DNA from: Zeimonas sp003577305
GTDB lineage: Bacteria > Pseudomonadota > Gammaproteobacteria > Burkholderiales > Burkholderiaceae_E
Reading direction: 5' to 3'
NCBI GenBank assembly: GCA_030263385.1
Contig: SZOX01000020.1
Span: forward strand, 85,448-149,447
Length of the DNA stretch: 64,000 nt
The position numbers and the translations under genes were made by a program. Positions within the stretch are counted from its first letter, which is position 1. Every line of letters begins with the position of its first letter. The notes beneath the pieces are model-generated. The model had not been told where the DNA came from. It worked only from the letters and a program-made list of their open reading frames with translations, and searched no databases. Shown here one piece after another: positions 28,472 through 37,608 of this stretch.

Positions 28472-28538
28472 CGCGCGCGCGCCGGGGTACCGGCGTCACG
28501 GCTGCAGCGGTCAGTCTAAGGCAGCCTGCACAGTATAG

Positions 28539-28556
28539 TTGTCATCCGTCCGACAA
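28539..28556. promoter_or_regulatory. Inverted repeat in the livG/crp divergent promoter region
   Basis: TTGTC-N8-GACAA lies between the divergent livG (start 28471) and Crp/Fnr-family gene (start 28585). The spacing of half-sites fits a dimeric regulator of the Crp/Fnr fold. An AGTATAGT just upstream (28532-28539) could hold a -10 element. Confidence 0.45.
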
Positions 28557-28584
28557 ACTCAGGGAAAACAGGGAGATCCTGCGG

Positions 28585-29259
28585 TTGAGCGCCTTCGACG
28601 ACCTGCTCGAACTGTCGCCGTGGATGCGTGCGCTTGATGCAACGCAACATGAACGCTTGCGCGACGACCTCGTCGAACGCCGCATCGCCTGCGGCGGCTT
28701 CGTCTGCCGCAAGGGCGAGCCGGTCGAGCACTGGATCGGCGTCATCGAGGGCCTGGTCAAGATCAGCAGCGTGTCGTCCGGCGGCAAGGCGGTCACCTTC
28801 ACCGGCGTCGCGCCCGGCGGCTGGTTCGGCGAAGGCTCGATGCTGAAGGACGAGCCGCGCCGCTACGACGGCGTGGCGCTGCGCGACAGCCGCATCGCGT
28901 ACCTGCCGCGTGCCACTTTCCAGTGGCTGCTCGACACCAGCATCGCGTTCAACCGCCACCTCCTGATCCAGCTGAACGAGCGGCTCGGCCAGTTCATCGG
29001 CACGGTGGAGATCGACCGCCTGCTCGGCCCCGACGCGCGCGTGGCGCGCTGCCTGGCCCAGTTGTTCAACCCGCTGCTCTATCCGGGCCTGGGCCGCAAG
29101 CTCGGAATCTCGCAGGGCGAGATCGGCTACCTCACCGGCCTGTCGCGCCAGCGCGTGAACCAGGCGCTGCGCCGGCTCGAGGGCATCGGCCTGCTGAAGG
29201 TCGAGTACGGCAGCGTGACCGTGCTGTCGGTGGACGGGCTGCGCGAGTTCGAAGACTAG
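28585..29259 (+). CDS. Crp/Fnr-family transcriptional regulator
   Basis: 224 residues with an N-terminal cyclic-nucleotide-binding-like beta-roll (GGKAVTFTGVAPGGWFGEGSML) and a C-terminal winged helix (LGISQGEIGYLTGLSRQRVNQALRRLEG). No N-terminal cysteine cluster for an iron-sulphur centre, so it is not Fnr itself. The start is TTG 28585 with AGGGAGA upstream. It is divergent from the transporter operon, which makes it the likely local regulator, possibly of acid uptake. Its TAG stop overlaps the stop of the convergent methyltransferase gene. Confidence 0.85.
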   Translation: MSAFDDLLELSPWMRALDATQHERLRDDLVERRIACGGFVCRKGEPVEHWIGVIEGLVKISSVSSGGKAVTFTGVAPGGWFGEGSMLKDEPRRYDGVALRDSRIAYLPRATFQWLLDTSIAFNRHLLIQLNERLGQFIGTVEIDRLLGPDARVARCLAQLFNPLLYPGLGRKLGISQGEIGYLTGLSRQRVNQALRRLEGIGLLKVEYGSVTVLSVDGLREFED

Positions 29260-29900
29260 GGCGCATCGGCCAGGCGCGCGAGCACCACCTGCAGTTCGGC
29301 GAACCCCGCGGGGTGCACGTGCCGCGGATACGGCGGCCGCGGCCACTGCCAGAGCCCGGCCGGAAACAGCGCACGCACCGCGTTGACGTCGCAGTGGTAC
29401 GGCGGCCCCTCGATGCGCCCCTCGTACCGGCCCTCGCGTTCGACCTGCACCGCCAGCAGGATCATCGTGCCGCCGGGCCGCAGCCATGCCGCCAGGCGCC
29501 GGGCGTAGGCGCCCCAGAGGTCGGGATGCAGTGCGCACAGGCAGGCCTGGTCCCAGATCGCGTCGAACGCAGCCGCCGGCGTCCAGTCGAGCAGATCGGC
29601 CTGGAGCACTTCGGCGGACAGCCCCGCCTGCGCGAGCCGCGCACGCGTGAGTTCGACCGCCGCCGGCGCGTAGTCGACCCCCACCGGGTGCAGCCCGCTC
29701 GCGGCGAGCTGCTCCACCTCGTAGCCGGCGCCGCAACCGGGCACCAGCACCCGTGCCCCGGACGCGAGCAGCCCGCTCGCCACCAGCGGTGCGAGCGCGG
29801 GATTGACCGCCCCGCGATCCCAGGGCGTGCGCTGCGACTCGAAGCGCTGCTGCCAGAACGCCAGCGTCGGGCCGGCCGGCTGCGCCGCCGATGCGTTCAC
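29256..29900 (-). CDS. Thiopurine S-methyltransferase-like SAM-dependent methyltransferase
   Basis: 214 residues. The N-terminus FWQQRFESQRTPWDRGAVNPAL is the family opening, followed by the SAM-binding VLVPGCGAGYEVEQLA, GVDYAPAAVE and an acidic post-motif. Members methylate small sulphur, selenium or tellurium compounds, or other small acceptors. The start is GTG 29900, overlapping the preceding dehydrogenase stop by 4 bases (GTGA). Confidence 0.82.
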   Translation of the reverse strand: MNASAAQPAGPTLAFWQQRFESQRTPWDRGAVNPALAPLVASGLLASGARVLVPGCGAGYEVEQLAASGLHPVGVDYAPAAVELTRARLAQAGLSAEVLQADLLDWTPAAAFDAIWDQACLCALHPDLWGAYARRLAAWLRPGGTMILLAVQVEREGRYEGRIEGPPYHCDVNAVRALFPAGLWQWPRPPYPRHVHPAGFAELQVVLARLADAP

Positions 29901-30751
29901 TTGTCGTATCGGTAGAAGCCGCGGCCTGTCTTGCGCCCGAGCAGCCCGGCGTCGACCATCTCGCGCAGCAGCGGGGCCGGCCGGTACTTCGGGTCGTTGA
30001 AGCCGCCGTAGAGCACTTCCATCACGGCCAGCTGCACGTCCAGCCCGATCAGGTCGCACAACGCGAGCGGGCCGATCGGATGGTTGCAACCGAGCTTCAT
30101 GCCCGCGTCGATCTCCTCGGCGCTCGCCAGGCCCTCCTGCAACGCGAAGATCGCCTCGTTGATCATCGGGCAGAGGATCCGGTTGACCACGAAGCCGGCG
30201 CTGTTCTTCACGCCGATCGGAGTCTTGCCCAGCCGCTGCGCCAGTTCGGTGACCGCGGCCACCGTCTCGTCCGAAGTGCGCAGCCCGCGAATCACCTCGA
30301 CCAGCGCCATCACCGGCACCGGGTTGAAGAAATGCATGCCGACGAACCGCTCCGGCCGATGCGTCGAGGCGGCCAGCCGCGTGATCGAGATCGACGAGGT
30401 GTTCGTCGCAACGATCGCCGACGGCTTCACGATGCCCTCGAGGTTCTTCAGGATCCGCACCTTCAGTTCCTCGTTCTCGGTGGCCGCCTCGATCACCAGG
30501 TCGGCCGGGGCGAGGTCTTCGGGCCGCGTGGTGGCGCGGATCCGCGACAGGATCCCGAGCTTGCGCGCCTCGTCGATCGAGCCCTTCTTCACCAGGCGAT
30601 CGAGCGAGCCCGACACCGTCTTCAGCCCGCGCTCGAGCGCGGCCTCGTTCACGTCCTGCATCACTGCGTCGATGCCGGAAGCGGCGCAGGCCTGGGCAAT
30701 GCCGCTGCCCATCGTGCCGGCGCCGATGATTCCCACCGTCTGGATGGTCAT
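29897..30751 (-). CDS. 3-hydroxybutyryl-CoA dehydrogenase (3-hydroxyacyl-CoA dehydrogenase family)
   Basis: 284 residues with NAD-binding IIGAGTMGSGIAQA, the ATENEELK region, catalytic His in RFVGMHFFNPVPVM and the C-terminal dimer domain (NRILCPMINEAIF, HPIGPLALCDLIGLD, RKTGRGFYRY). It oxidises (S)-3-hydroxybutyryl-CoA to acetoacetyl-CoA or reverses it. PaaH-type use in phenylacetate breakdown is possible given the PaaY/PaaK-like neighbours but not shown. A TAGAAT (30791-30786, minus strand) may be its -10. Confidence 0.9.
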   Translation of the reverse strand: MTIQTVGIIGAGTMGSGIAQACAASGIDAVMQDVNEAALERGLKTVSGSLDRLVKKGSIDEARKLGILSRIRATTRPEDLAPADLVIEAATENEELKVRILKNLEGIVKPSAIVATNTSSISITRLAASTHRPERFVGMHFFNPVPVMALVEVIRGLRTSDETVAAVTELAQRLGKTPIGVKNSAGFVVNRILCPMINEAIFALQEGLASAEEIDAGMKLGCNHPIGPLALCDLIGLDVQLAVMEVLYGGFNDPKYRPAPLLREMVDAGLLGRKTGRGFYRYDK

Positions 30752-30828
30752 GGCTGGGGTCCTCGAGACTGCCGCGAAAACCGGCATTCTATCGGTCCGG
30801 GAGCCGGCGCCGAGTGCTTCACACCCTC

Positions 30829-32046
30829 TCAGCCCGTGCGGGCCGAAAACCCCGCCGCGGCAAGACGCGCGAGAAGCTGCGCCACGTGGGCCGGGCCGCG
30901 CGCCTGGAGGACGATCTCGACCTCGACGCGTTGCGCGCCGATGCTGCCGAACGCGCGCTCGTGCCGGATCTCCTCGACGTTGGCCCGTTCGTCGGCCAGC
31001 AGCGCGGTGACTTGCGCGAGTGCGCCCGGGACGTCGCGAATGTCGACGTAGAGCCGGGCGAGCCGGCCCGAACGGACCATCCCGCGCTCGATGATCGAGG
31101 CGAGCAGCAGCGGATCGATGTTGCCGCCCGACAGGACCAGGCCGACGCGCCGGCCGCGGAAGTGCGCCGGGTGCCGCAGCAGTGCCGCCAGCGGCACCGC
31201 GCCAGCCCCTTCGGCCACGGTCTTCTCGATCTCGAGCAGCATCAGCACCGCCTGCTCGACGTCGCCTTCGTCGACCAGCAGCATCCTGTCGACGCGCTCG
31301 CGGATGACCGGCAGCGTGCGCTCGCCCAGGCGATCGACCGCGATGCCCTCGGCAATCGAGCCGGCACCCAGCGGATGGTGGCCGCCCTCGATCGCGTCGT
31401 GCACCAGCGCGAAGCGCTCCATCTGCACGCCGGTCACCCGGATGCCCGGCTTCAGGTGCTTCGCGGCAGTGGCGATCCCGGCAATCATGCCGCCTCCACC
31501 GACCGGCACCACCAGGTCGTCGAGCCCGGGGCAGGCGGTCAGCATCTCGATGCCGATCGTCCCCTGGCCGGCGATGACCGCGTCGTCGTCGAACGGATCG
31601 ATCATCGTCAGCCCGCGCGCCGCCGCGAGCGCCAGGCCGTGTTCGCGCGCCTGGTCGAAGCGCTCGCCGTGCAGCACCACCTCGGCGCCGAATTCGCGCG
31701 TGCGCTCGATCTTCACCGACGGAGTGAAGCGCGGCATCACGATCGTCGCCGGCACGCCGAGCCGGCTCGCGTGCCAGGCCACCCCCTGCGCGTGGTTGCC
31801 GGCCGAGACCGCGAGCACGCCGCGCTTGCGCTCGCCCGCACCGAGCAGCGCGAGACGGTTCAGTGCACCGCGCTCCTTGAACGAAGCGGTGAACTGCAGG
31901 TTCTCGAACTTCAGGAACACCTCGGCACCGGTGATCTGCGACAAGGTGCGCGAGTGCAGGCAGGGCGTGTGTTCCACCTGGCCCGCGAGCCGCGCGGCGG
32001 CGGCCTCGATGGCGGCGAAGTCCGGGGGCGCTGTCGGTGCCGCCAC
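30829..32046 (-). CDS. Threonine ammonia-lyase with C-terminal ACT domain
   Basis: 405 residues from GTG 32046. PLP-binding lysine is in FTASFKERGALN, the phosphate-binding glycine loop is PVGGGGMIAGI, and residues about 330-400 form one ACT domain (ARLYVDIRDVPGALAQVTALL). It deaminates threonine to 2-oxobutanoate. A single short ACT domain is more like catabolic or ACT-type dehydratases than the long two-ACT IlvA. It begins directly after the stop of the SH3 protein with no spacer. Confidence 0.9.
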   Translation of the reverse strand: MAAPTAPPDFAAIEAAAARLAGQVEHTPCLHSRTLSQITGAEVFLKFENLQFTASFKERGALNRLALLGAGERKRGVLAVSAGNHAQGVAWHASRLGVPATIVMPRFTPSVKIERTREFGAEVVLHGERFDQAREHGLALAAARGLTMIDPFDDDAVIAGQGTIGIEMLTACPGLDDLVVPVGGGGMIAGIATAAKHLKPGIRVTGVQMERFALVHDAIEGGHHPLGAGSIAEGIAVDRLGERTLPVIRERVDRMLLVDEGDVEQAVLMLLEIEKTVAEGAGAVPLAALLRHPAHFRGRRVGLVLSGGNIDPLLLASIIERGMVRSGRLARLYVDIRDVPGALAQVTALLADERANVEEIRHERAFGSIGAQRVEVEIVLQARGPAHVAQLLARLAAAGFSARTG

Positions 32047-32508
32047 CTACCAGCCCCAGGTCAGGCGCCGCGCGATCCAGCCCACCTGGCCGCTGTCGCT
32101 GCGAATGCGGATCCAGTCGGCGCGACGCGCCAGGGTGCGCAGCACTTCGCCGTAGCCGGCCTTGCCGACGATGCGGCTGCGCAGGTCCGGTGCGCTGCGG
32201 ATGTTGGCAACCTTCGTCTTCACGACCACGTGCGGCGTCTTGCCGGTGAGCGAACGGTGGACCCAGCCTTCGTCGCTCTCGAAGTCTCGCACCCGCAGCC
32301 ACTGGCCCTTGCGCGCGAGCACCTCGAGCGGGTAGCCGCGTCCGAGGATCCAGGTGACCTCGTGCGAAGTGCCGGGGCCGGAGCGCAGGTTGACCTCGGG
32401 GCGCGCGATGCTGACCATTTCGCGAGCCTGGGCGGCCTGCACGAACAGAAGCGACAGCAGCGCGAGAATGAAGGTCGCGAAGGCTGGCAATCGTCGGGTC
32501 CCGGTCAT
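32047..32508 (-). CDS. Periplasmic SH3-domain protein
   Basis: 153 residues. Signal peptide about 1-28 (LPAFATFILALLSLLFVQAAQA), then two bacterial SH3 repeats: VNLRSGPGTSHEVTWIL and ANIRSAPDLRSRIVGKA, each ending in a W-containing strand. Likely a small cell-envelope protein binding peptidoglycan or another partner. It lies between srkA and the threonine ammonia-lyase gene. Confidence 0.85.
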   Translation of the reverse strand: MTGTRRLPAFATFILALLSLLFVQAAQAREMVSIARPEVNLRSGPGTSHEVTWILGRGYPLEVLARKGQWLRVRDFESDEGWVHRSLTGKTPHVVVKTKVANIRSAPDLRSRIVGKAGYGEVLRTLARRADWIRIRSDSGQVGWIARRLTWGW

Positions 32509-32540
32509 CCCATCTCCCTGCAGAGCGGTGAAGTGGCCGG

Positions 32541-32557
32541 CCCGGCCCCTGGCCGGG
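32541..32557 (-). other. GC hairpin between srkA and the SH3 gene
   Basis: Perfect 7-bp stem CCCGGCC/GGCCGGG with a CCT loop, next to three GGGTC repeats (32555-32569). It may act as a weak terminator after srkA on the minus strand; no T-tract is seen. Confidence 0.4.
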
Positions 32558-32642
32558 TCGGGTCGGGTCGATTCTAGTGCGCACTCGCGGCAAGGGTCGG
32601 CGGCGCCGCCCGCCGCGCGCAGCGTGCGCGCTCACTGCCCGT

Positions 32643-33632
32643 TCACGCGACGAGCGCAGGCTCCTGCATCGCAGCGACCTGTTCGCGCAGCTCGAGCACC
32701 CGGTCCTGCCAGTAGCGCTGCGTGCCGAACCACGGGAACGCCGCCGGAAATGCCGGGTCGTCCCAGCGCCGCGCGATCCAGGCCGAGTAGTGGATCAGCC
32801 GCAGCGTGCGCAGCGGCTCGATCAATTGCAGCTCGCGCCGGTCGAGATCGGCGAAGTCCTCGTAGCCGGCGAGCACGTCGGAGAGCTGCCGCGTCATCGA
32901 CGCGCGATCGCCCGACAGCAGCATCCAGAGGTCCTGCACCGCCGGCCCGTTGCGCGCGTCGTCGAAGTCGACGAAGTGAGGACCATCGTCGGTCCAGAGC
33001 ACGTTGCCCGCGTGGCAGTCGCCATGCAGCTTCTGGATGCGCAGCTCGCCCACGCGATCGAAGGCCTTGCGGATCGCCTCGAGTGCCTGGTCGACGATGC
33101 CGGTCCAGGCGGCGAGCAGGTCCGCGGGGATGCGATCGTGCGCGAGCAGCCAGTCGCGCGGCTCGCGCCCGAAGGTGTCGACGTCGAGCGCCGGGCGCTC
33201 GGCGAAACGCCCCACCGCGCCCACCGCGTGGATGCGGCCGATGAAGCGGCCGATGCGCTCGAGCGTGTCGGGGTCGTCGAGTTCGGGCGCGCGTCCGCCG
33301 CGGCGCGGATAGACCGCGAAACGGTAGCCTTCGAACGCGGCCAGCGTGCGGCCCGGCTCGCCCAGTGCGATCGGCGCGACCACCGGCATCTCGCGCCCTG
33401 CCAGGTCGGCGACGAACGCGTGCTCCTCGAGGATCTGCCGGTCGCTCCATCGACCCGGTCGATAGAACTTCGCGACCACCGTGCGGCCGTCCTCGAGGCT
33501 CGCCTGGTAGACGCGGTTCTCGTAGCTGTTCAGCGCGATGAAGCGGCCGTCGCCGCGCAGCCCGACCGACTCGAGCGCATCGAGCATGCGGTCGGGAGTG
33601 AGCCGTGCGTAGGGGGCTTCGGGCGTCGTCAT
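32643..33632 (-). CDS. srkA: Stress response serine/threonine kinase SrkA (YihE)
   Basis: 329 residues, almost the length of E. coli SrkA. It has the aminoglycoside-phosphotransferase-like kinase motifs: VVAKFYRPGRWS (nucleotide-binding lysine), LHGDCHAGNVLW (catalytic loop) and FVDFDDARNGPAVQDLW (metal loop). Family members phosphorylate Ser/Thr and counter envelope-stress killing downstream of Cpx in E. coli; a Cpx-like system lies at 51661-54576 in this window. ATG 33632 is preferred to the upstream ATG 33647. Confidence 0.9.
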   Translation of the reverse strand: MTTPEAPYARLTPDRMLDALESVGLRGDGRFIALNSYENRVYQASLEDGRTVVAKFYRPGRWSDRQILEEHAFVADLAGREMPVVAPIALGEPGRTLAAFEGYRFAVYPRRGGRAPELDDPDTLERIGRFIGRIHAVGAVGRFAERPALDVDTFGREPRDWLLAHDRIPADLLAAWTGIVDQALEAIRKAFDRVGELRIQKLHGDCHAGNVLWTDDGPHFVDFDDARNGPAVQDLWMLLSGDRASMTRQLSDVLAGYEDFADLDRRELQLIEPLRTLRLIHYSAWIARRWDDPAFPAAFPWFGTQRYWQDRVLELREQVAAMQEPALVA

Positions 33633-33764
33633 CGGCGGATTCCACATGGCGCCCGCGCGCGCCGAACGCCGCCGGCGATTTTGCACGAACGCCGCAGTGC
33701 CCTACGATTCTGCCGGAGCGCGTCTGCCCGCGTCGGGCACCGACGAGCCGCGCGGGAGCGAGCG

Positions 33765-34886
33765 ATGAAGGTAGGAGTTCCGAAGGAGACCAAGGTCCAC
33801 GAGTACCGGGTGGGCCTGACGCCGGAATCGGTGCGCGAATACGTGCACCGCGGCCACGAGGTGCTGGTGCAGACGCAGGCGGGGGCGGCGATCGGCGCCG
33901 ACGACGACGCCTACCGGCACGCCGGCGCGACCGTGCTCGCCGATGCGCGCGCGGTGTACGACGCCGCCGAACTGATCGTCAAGGTGAAGGAGCCGCAACC
34001 GGCCGAAGTCGCGATGCTGCGGCCGCGGCACCTGCTGTTCGCCTACCTGCACCTCGCGCCCGATCCGCAGCTGGCCCGCGGCCTGCTCGAATCGGGCTGC
34101 ACAGCGATCGCCTACGAGACGGTGGCCGAGAGCGACGGCACGCTGCCGTTGCTCGCGCCGATGAGCGAGGTCGCCGGACGCCTGTCGATCACGATCGCCG
34201 GCCAGCTGCTGATGCGCGACGCCGGCGGTCCCGGGCTGCTGCTGGGCGGCGTCACCGGCGTCACGCCGGCGCGCGTGCTGGTGCTCGGCGCGGGCGTGGT
34301 GGGCGTGCAGGCGGTGCGCATGGCCGCGGGCGCAGGCGCCGAGGTGAGCGTGGTCGATCGCTCGCTCGCGAAACTGCGCGCGATCGACGCGCAGCTGCCC
34401 GGTCGCATCCGCACGCGGCCGTCCACGCGCGCCGCGATCGAGGAGGAGATCGCCGCCGCCGACGTGGTGATCGGCGCGGTGCTGGTCGCTGGCGCGAGCA
34501 CGCCGCGCCTGGTCACGCGCGCGATGCTGCGCACGATGAAGCCGCGCTCGGTGATGGTCGACGTCTCGATCGACCAGGGCGGCTGCTTCGAGACCTCGCG
34601 CCCGACCACGCACGCCGACCCGACCTACGAGGTCGACGGCATCGTCCACTACTGCGTCGCGAACATGCCGGGCGCGGTGCCGCGCACCTCGAGCCACGCG
34701 CTGAACCTGGCGACGCTGCCCTACGGGCTCGCGCTGGCCGATCACGGAATCGACGCGCTGCGCGCCGACCCGACGCTGCGCGCCGGCCTGAACCTGCGCG
34801 CCGGGCGGATCACCCACCCGATGGTGGCGCAGGCGCTCGGCTTCGAGTCGGTCGATCCCGCGATCGCGCTGTCGCAGGCGGCCTGA
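33765..34886 (+). CDS. ald: Alanine dehydrogenase
   Basis: 373 residues, typical for Ald. It starts MKVGVPKETKVHEYRVGLTP, with substrate-binding Lys in IVKVKEPQ, catalytic His in FAYLHLAPD, the NAD motif VLVLGAGVVGVQAVRMA and SVMVDVSIDQGG. It deaminates L-alanine to pyruvate using NAD+. GGAGCG precedes ATG 33765. It is a single-gene unit, divergent from srkA and convergent with fixX. Confidence 0.94.
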   Translation: MKVGVPKETKVHEYRVGLTPESVREYVHRGHEVLVQTQAGAAIGADDDAYRHAGATVLADARAVYDAAELIVKVKEPQPAEVAMLRPRHLLFAYLHLAPDPQLARGLLESGCTAIAYETVAESDGTLPLLAPMSEVAGRLSITIAGQLLMRDAGGPGLLLGGVTGVTPARVLVLGAGVVGVQAVRMAAGAGAEVSVVDRSLAKLRAIDAQLPGRIRTRPSTRAAIEEEIAAADVVIGAVLVAGASTPRLVTRAMLRTMKPRSVMVDVSIDQGGCFETSRPTTHADPTYEVDGIVHYCVANMPGAVPRTSSHALNLATLPYGLALADHGIDALRADPTLRAGLNLRAGRITHPMVAQALGFESVDPAIALSQAA

Positions 34887-34914
34887 CCCGGCGCTTGCGG
34901 CCGCGCCGCGGCCT

Positions 34915-35205
34915 TCAGCCGAACTTGTACAGCACCCCGTAGCCGCCGCGCGGGTACGACCACTCGACGTTGTCGTGCTCGCTGCACAGCAGCCGGCAGG
35001 TGCCACACTCGAGGCAGCCGTCGGTGGACAGGATCACGCTGCCGTCCTCGGCCTTCGTGTAGCAGCCGGCCGGACAGCACCAGGTGCACGAGGGCGTCTC
35101 GCACCGGTCGCGGCAGATCTCCGGCGCCCTGATCGCGATGTGCGCGCGACCCTCGTCGACCCGGTAGCGGTTCTCGAACAGCTTCTCTTCGACCTTGACC
35201 GTCAT
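34915..35205 (-). CDS. fixX: Ferredoxin-like protein FixX
   Basis: 96 residues with two cysteine clusters (CRDRCETPSCTWCCPAGCY and CLECGTCRLLC) that ligate an iron-sulphur centre, in the FixX/ETF-QO ferredoxin layout. It passes electrons with FixC in the membrane-associated FixABCX complex. Its ATG 35205 overlaps the fixC stop by 4 bases. Confidence 0.92.
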   Translation of the reverse strand: MTVKVEEKLFENRYRVDEGRAHIAIRAPEICRDRCETPSCTWCCPAGCYTKAEDGSVILSTDGCLECGTCRLLCSEHDNVEWSYPRGGYGVLYKFG

Positions 35206-36500
35206 CGCAATGCCCTCATCAGCTTGATCGCGTCGCCGAACAGGCCGAAGCGCGAGCGCCTGGCCACGAAGTCGCGCTTGATCTCTTTTTCCTTGGTGAG
35301 CTTGTCGACGCCGTCGACCTTCAGCATCGTGTGCGCGGCGCGCGTGAGCAGCTCCGGGTAGGTGGTGAGGAACTGCCGGTTGCCGTGCAGGATCTCGGGC
35401 ACGTCGCGGTATTTCTTCAGGTCTTTCATCACGAAACTCTGTTCGAGCGCTCTGCGGTAGCTCTTCAGGTTCGCCGCGGTGTAGTCCCTGCCCTTGTCGC
35501 GCAGGCCGATGATCGTCTCGGCCGCCATCCTTCCGGTGGTCATCGCCAGGTTCGAGCCTTCGCGGTGCACCGAATTGACGAAGCCGCCCGAGTCGCCGCA
35601 GATCAGCCAGCCGTCGCCGTGCACCGTCGGGATCGCGTTGTAGCCGCCCTCGGGAATCAGGTGCGCGGAGTATTCCTTGACCTCCGATCCGGCGATCAGC
35701 GGCCTGACCGACGGATGGCTCTTCAGCTCCTCGAGCAGCTGGTAGGGGCTCACGCCGCTCGCCTTGAAGTCTTCGACCATGCAGCCGATGCCGAGCGAGA
35801 TCGATTCCCTGTTCGTGTACAGGAACCCGGTGCCGACCATGCCCTTCGTGATCTTGCCGAGCATCTCGACCACGACCCCGTCGTTGCCCGAGATGTTGAA
35901 GCGCTCCTCGATCGTGTGTCTGGGCAGGAAGTGCATCTCCTTCACGGCGAGCGCGACGTCCTGCGCCTTCACCCGCGGCCTGAGGCCCGCTTTCGTCGCG
36001 ACCAGCGAGTTCACGCCGTCGGCGAGCACCACCACGTCGGCGAACACGTCGCCCCTGGCGCGGTCGGTGCGCACGCCCACCACCCGCTCGCCCTTCTTCA
36101 GCAGGTCGACCACGGTGGTCTCGCAGATCAGCAGCACGCCGGCGTCCTGCGCCTTGCCCGAGAGCCACTTGTCCATGTTGGCGCGGATCACCGTGTAGCG
36201 GGTCGGCTGCTCGTCGGCGTCGACCGTGCCGCGGAAATGCGAGCCCACGTGCGAGCGCTCGTCCATCAGCCACATCCGCTGCTCGAGCACCGCGCGCTCG
36301 AACGGCGCCTGGCGCCGGCAGTTCGGGATCACCGCCTCGAGCGCGTCGGCGTACATGATCGCGCCCTGCACGTTCTTCGAGCCCGGATACTCGCCGCGTT
36401 CGAGCTGCAGCACTTTCATGCCGGCCTTCGCCATCAGGTAGGCGGCGGTGTTGCCCGAAGGCCCCGCGCCCACCACGATCGCGTCGAATTTTTCGGCCAT
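35202..36500 (-). CDS. fixC: FixC, ETF-quinone oxidoreductase-type flavoprotein
   Basis: 432 residues. N-terminal FAD-binding VVGAGPSGNTAAYLMAKAG, GDGWLICGDSGGFVNSVHREGSNLAM near the second FAD contact and a C-terminal quinone-facing region. In FixABCX it accepts the low-potential or quinone-side electrons after flavin bifurcation on FixAB. ATG 36500 gives a length close to the 428 residues of E. coli FixC. Seventeen bases separate it from fixB. Confidence 0.93.
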   Translation of the reverse strand: MAEKFDAIVVGAGPSGNTAAYLMAKAGMKVLQLERGEYPGSKNVQGAIMYADALEAVIPNCRRQAPFERAVLEQRMWLMDERSHVGSHFRGTVDADEQPTRYTVIRANMDKWLSGKAQDAGVLLICETTVVDLLKKGERVVGVRTDRARGDVFADVVVLADGVNSLVATKAGLRPRVKAQDVALAVKEMHFLPRHTIEERFNISGNDGVVVEMLGKITKGMVGTGFLYTNRESISLGIGCMVEDFKASGVSPYQLLEELKSHPSVRPLIAGSEVKEYSAHLIPEGGYNAIPTVHGDGWLICGDSGGFVNSVHREGSNLAMTTGRMAAETIIGLRDKGRDYTAANLKSYRRALEQSFVMKDLKKYRDVPEILHGNRQFLTTYPELLTRAAHTMLKVDGVDKLTKEKEIKRDFVARRSRFGLFGDAIKLMRALR

Positions 36501-36516
36501 CGCTCGCTCCTTCTCC

Positions 36517-37608
36517 TCAGGCGGCCACGCGGCGACCGAGCCGTTCGCGCAGCGCCTCGGTGAGCGCCGGCAGGATCTGCAGCGCGTCGCCGACCACCGC
36601 ATAGGTGGCGAAATCCATGATCGGCGCGTTCGGGTCGCTGTTGATCGCGATGATCACGTCGGCACCCTCCACGCCGACCCGATGCTGGATCGCCCCGGAG
36701 ATCCCGGCGGCGATGTACAGCTTCGGGCGGATCGTCTTGCCGGTCTGGCCGATCTGGCGGTCCGCACCCACCCAGCCGGCCTGCGCCACCGGCCGCGAGC
36801 CGCCGTATTCGCCGCCGAGCAGCTCGGCCAGTTCGCGCACCAGCCGGAAGTTCTCGGGCTTGCCCAGGCCCCGGCCGCCCGCGACGACGACGTCGGCGTA
36901 GGCCAGCTGCGCCTTGTCGGCGTCGGCGTCCGGGATGTAGGAGAGGATCTTGGTGACCACGTCGTCTTCGGCGAGCGCGACCTGCTCCTCGATCACCCGC
37001 CCGGTGCGCTGCGGATCGCGCTTCGGCATCGCCATCACGCGCGGGCGTATCGTGGCCATCTGGGGCCGGTATTCGAGCGTGTGGATCGTGCACAGCAGCG
37101 TGCCGCCGAATGTGGGCCGGGTGGCGGCGAGGCTGCGCGTCTCGTCGTCGATGCGCAGTTCGGTGCAGTCGGCAGTGAGCCCCGTGCCCAGCGTGGTGGC
37201 CACCGCGCCCGCGAGGTCGCGCCCCAGCGTGGTTGCCCCGAGCAGCAGGATCTCGGGCTTGTTGCGCTCGACCAGCTCGGTGAGTGCCCGGGTATACGGG
37301 TCGGTGCGATAGTGCGCGAGCACCGGGTCGCGCACCACGTGCACTGCATCGGCGCCGTGGCGCAATGCCTCGTCGCAGGCCTGCGCGGTCGCCGCGTCGT
37401 CGGGACCCATGACCACGCCCGACAGCGGCACGCCGAGGTGATCGGCGAGCTTGCGCCCTTCGCCGAGCAGCTCCCAGGACACCGGATGCACGCGACCGCG
37501 CTCGAGTTCGACGTAGACCCACACCCCGCGCCAGGCACCGAGGTCGGCGCCGCCGGCGCGTCGCGCAGCGGCGGCCGAAGGCGCCGCGGCCTGATCGTCG
37601 CCGCTCAT
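36517..37608 (-). CDS. fixB: FixB, electron-transfer flavoprotein alpha subunit
   Basis: 363 residues. The C-terminal FAD domain has VVAGGRGLGKPENFRLVREL, GQTGKTIRPKLYIAAGISGAIQH and AINSDPNAPIMDFATYAVVGDA. The N-terminal 25 residues are an Ala-rich extension before VWVYVELERG. With FixA it forms the ETF-like heterodimer that bifurcates NADH electrons. ATG 37608 overlaps the fixA stop (ATGA). Confidence 0.93.
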   Translation of the reverse strand: MSGDDQAAAPSAAAARRAGGADLGAWRGVWVYVELERGRVHPVSWELLGEGRKLADHLGVPLSGVVMGPDDAATAQACDEALRHGADAVHVVRDPVLAHYRTDPYTRALTELVERNKPEILLLGATTLGRDLAGAVATTLGTGLTADCTELRIDDETRSLAATRPTFGGTLLCTIHTLEYRPQMATIRPRVMAMPKRDPQRTGRVIEEQVALAEDDVVTKILSYIPDADADKAQLAYADVVVAGGRGLGKPENFRLVRELAELLGGEYGGSRPVAQAGWVGADRQIGQTGKTIRPKLYIAAGISGAIQHRVGVEGADVIIAINSDPNAPIMDFATYAVVGDALQILPALTEALRERLGRRVAA

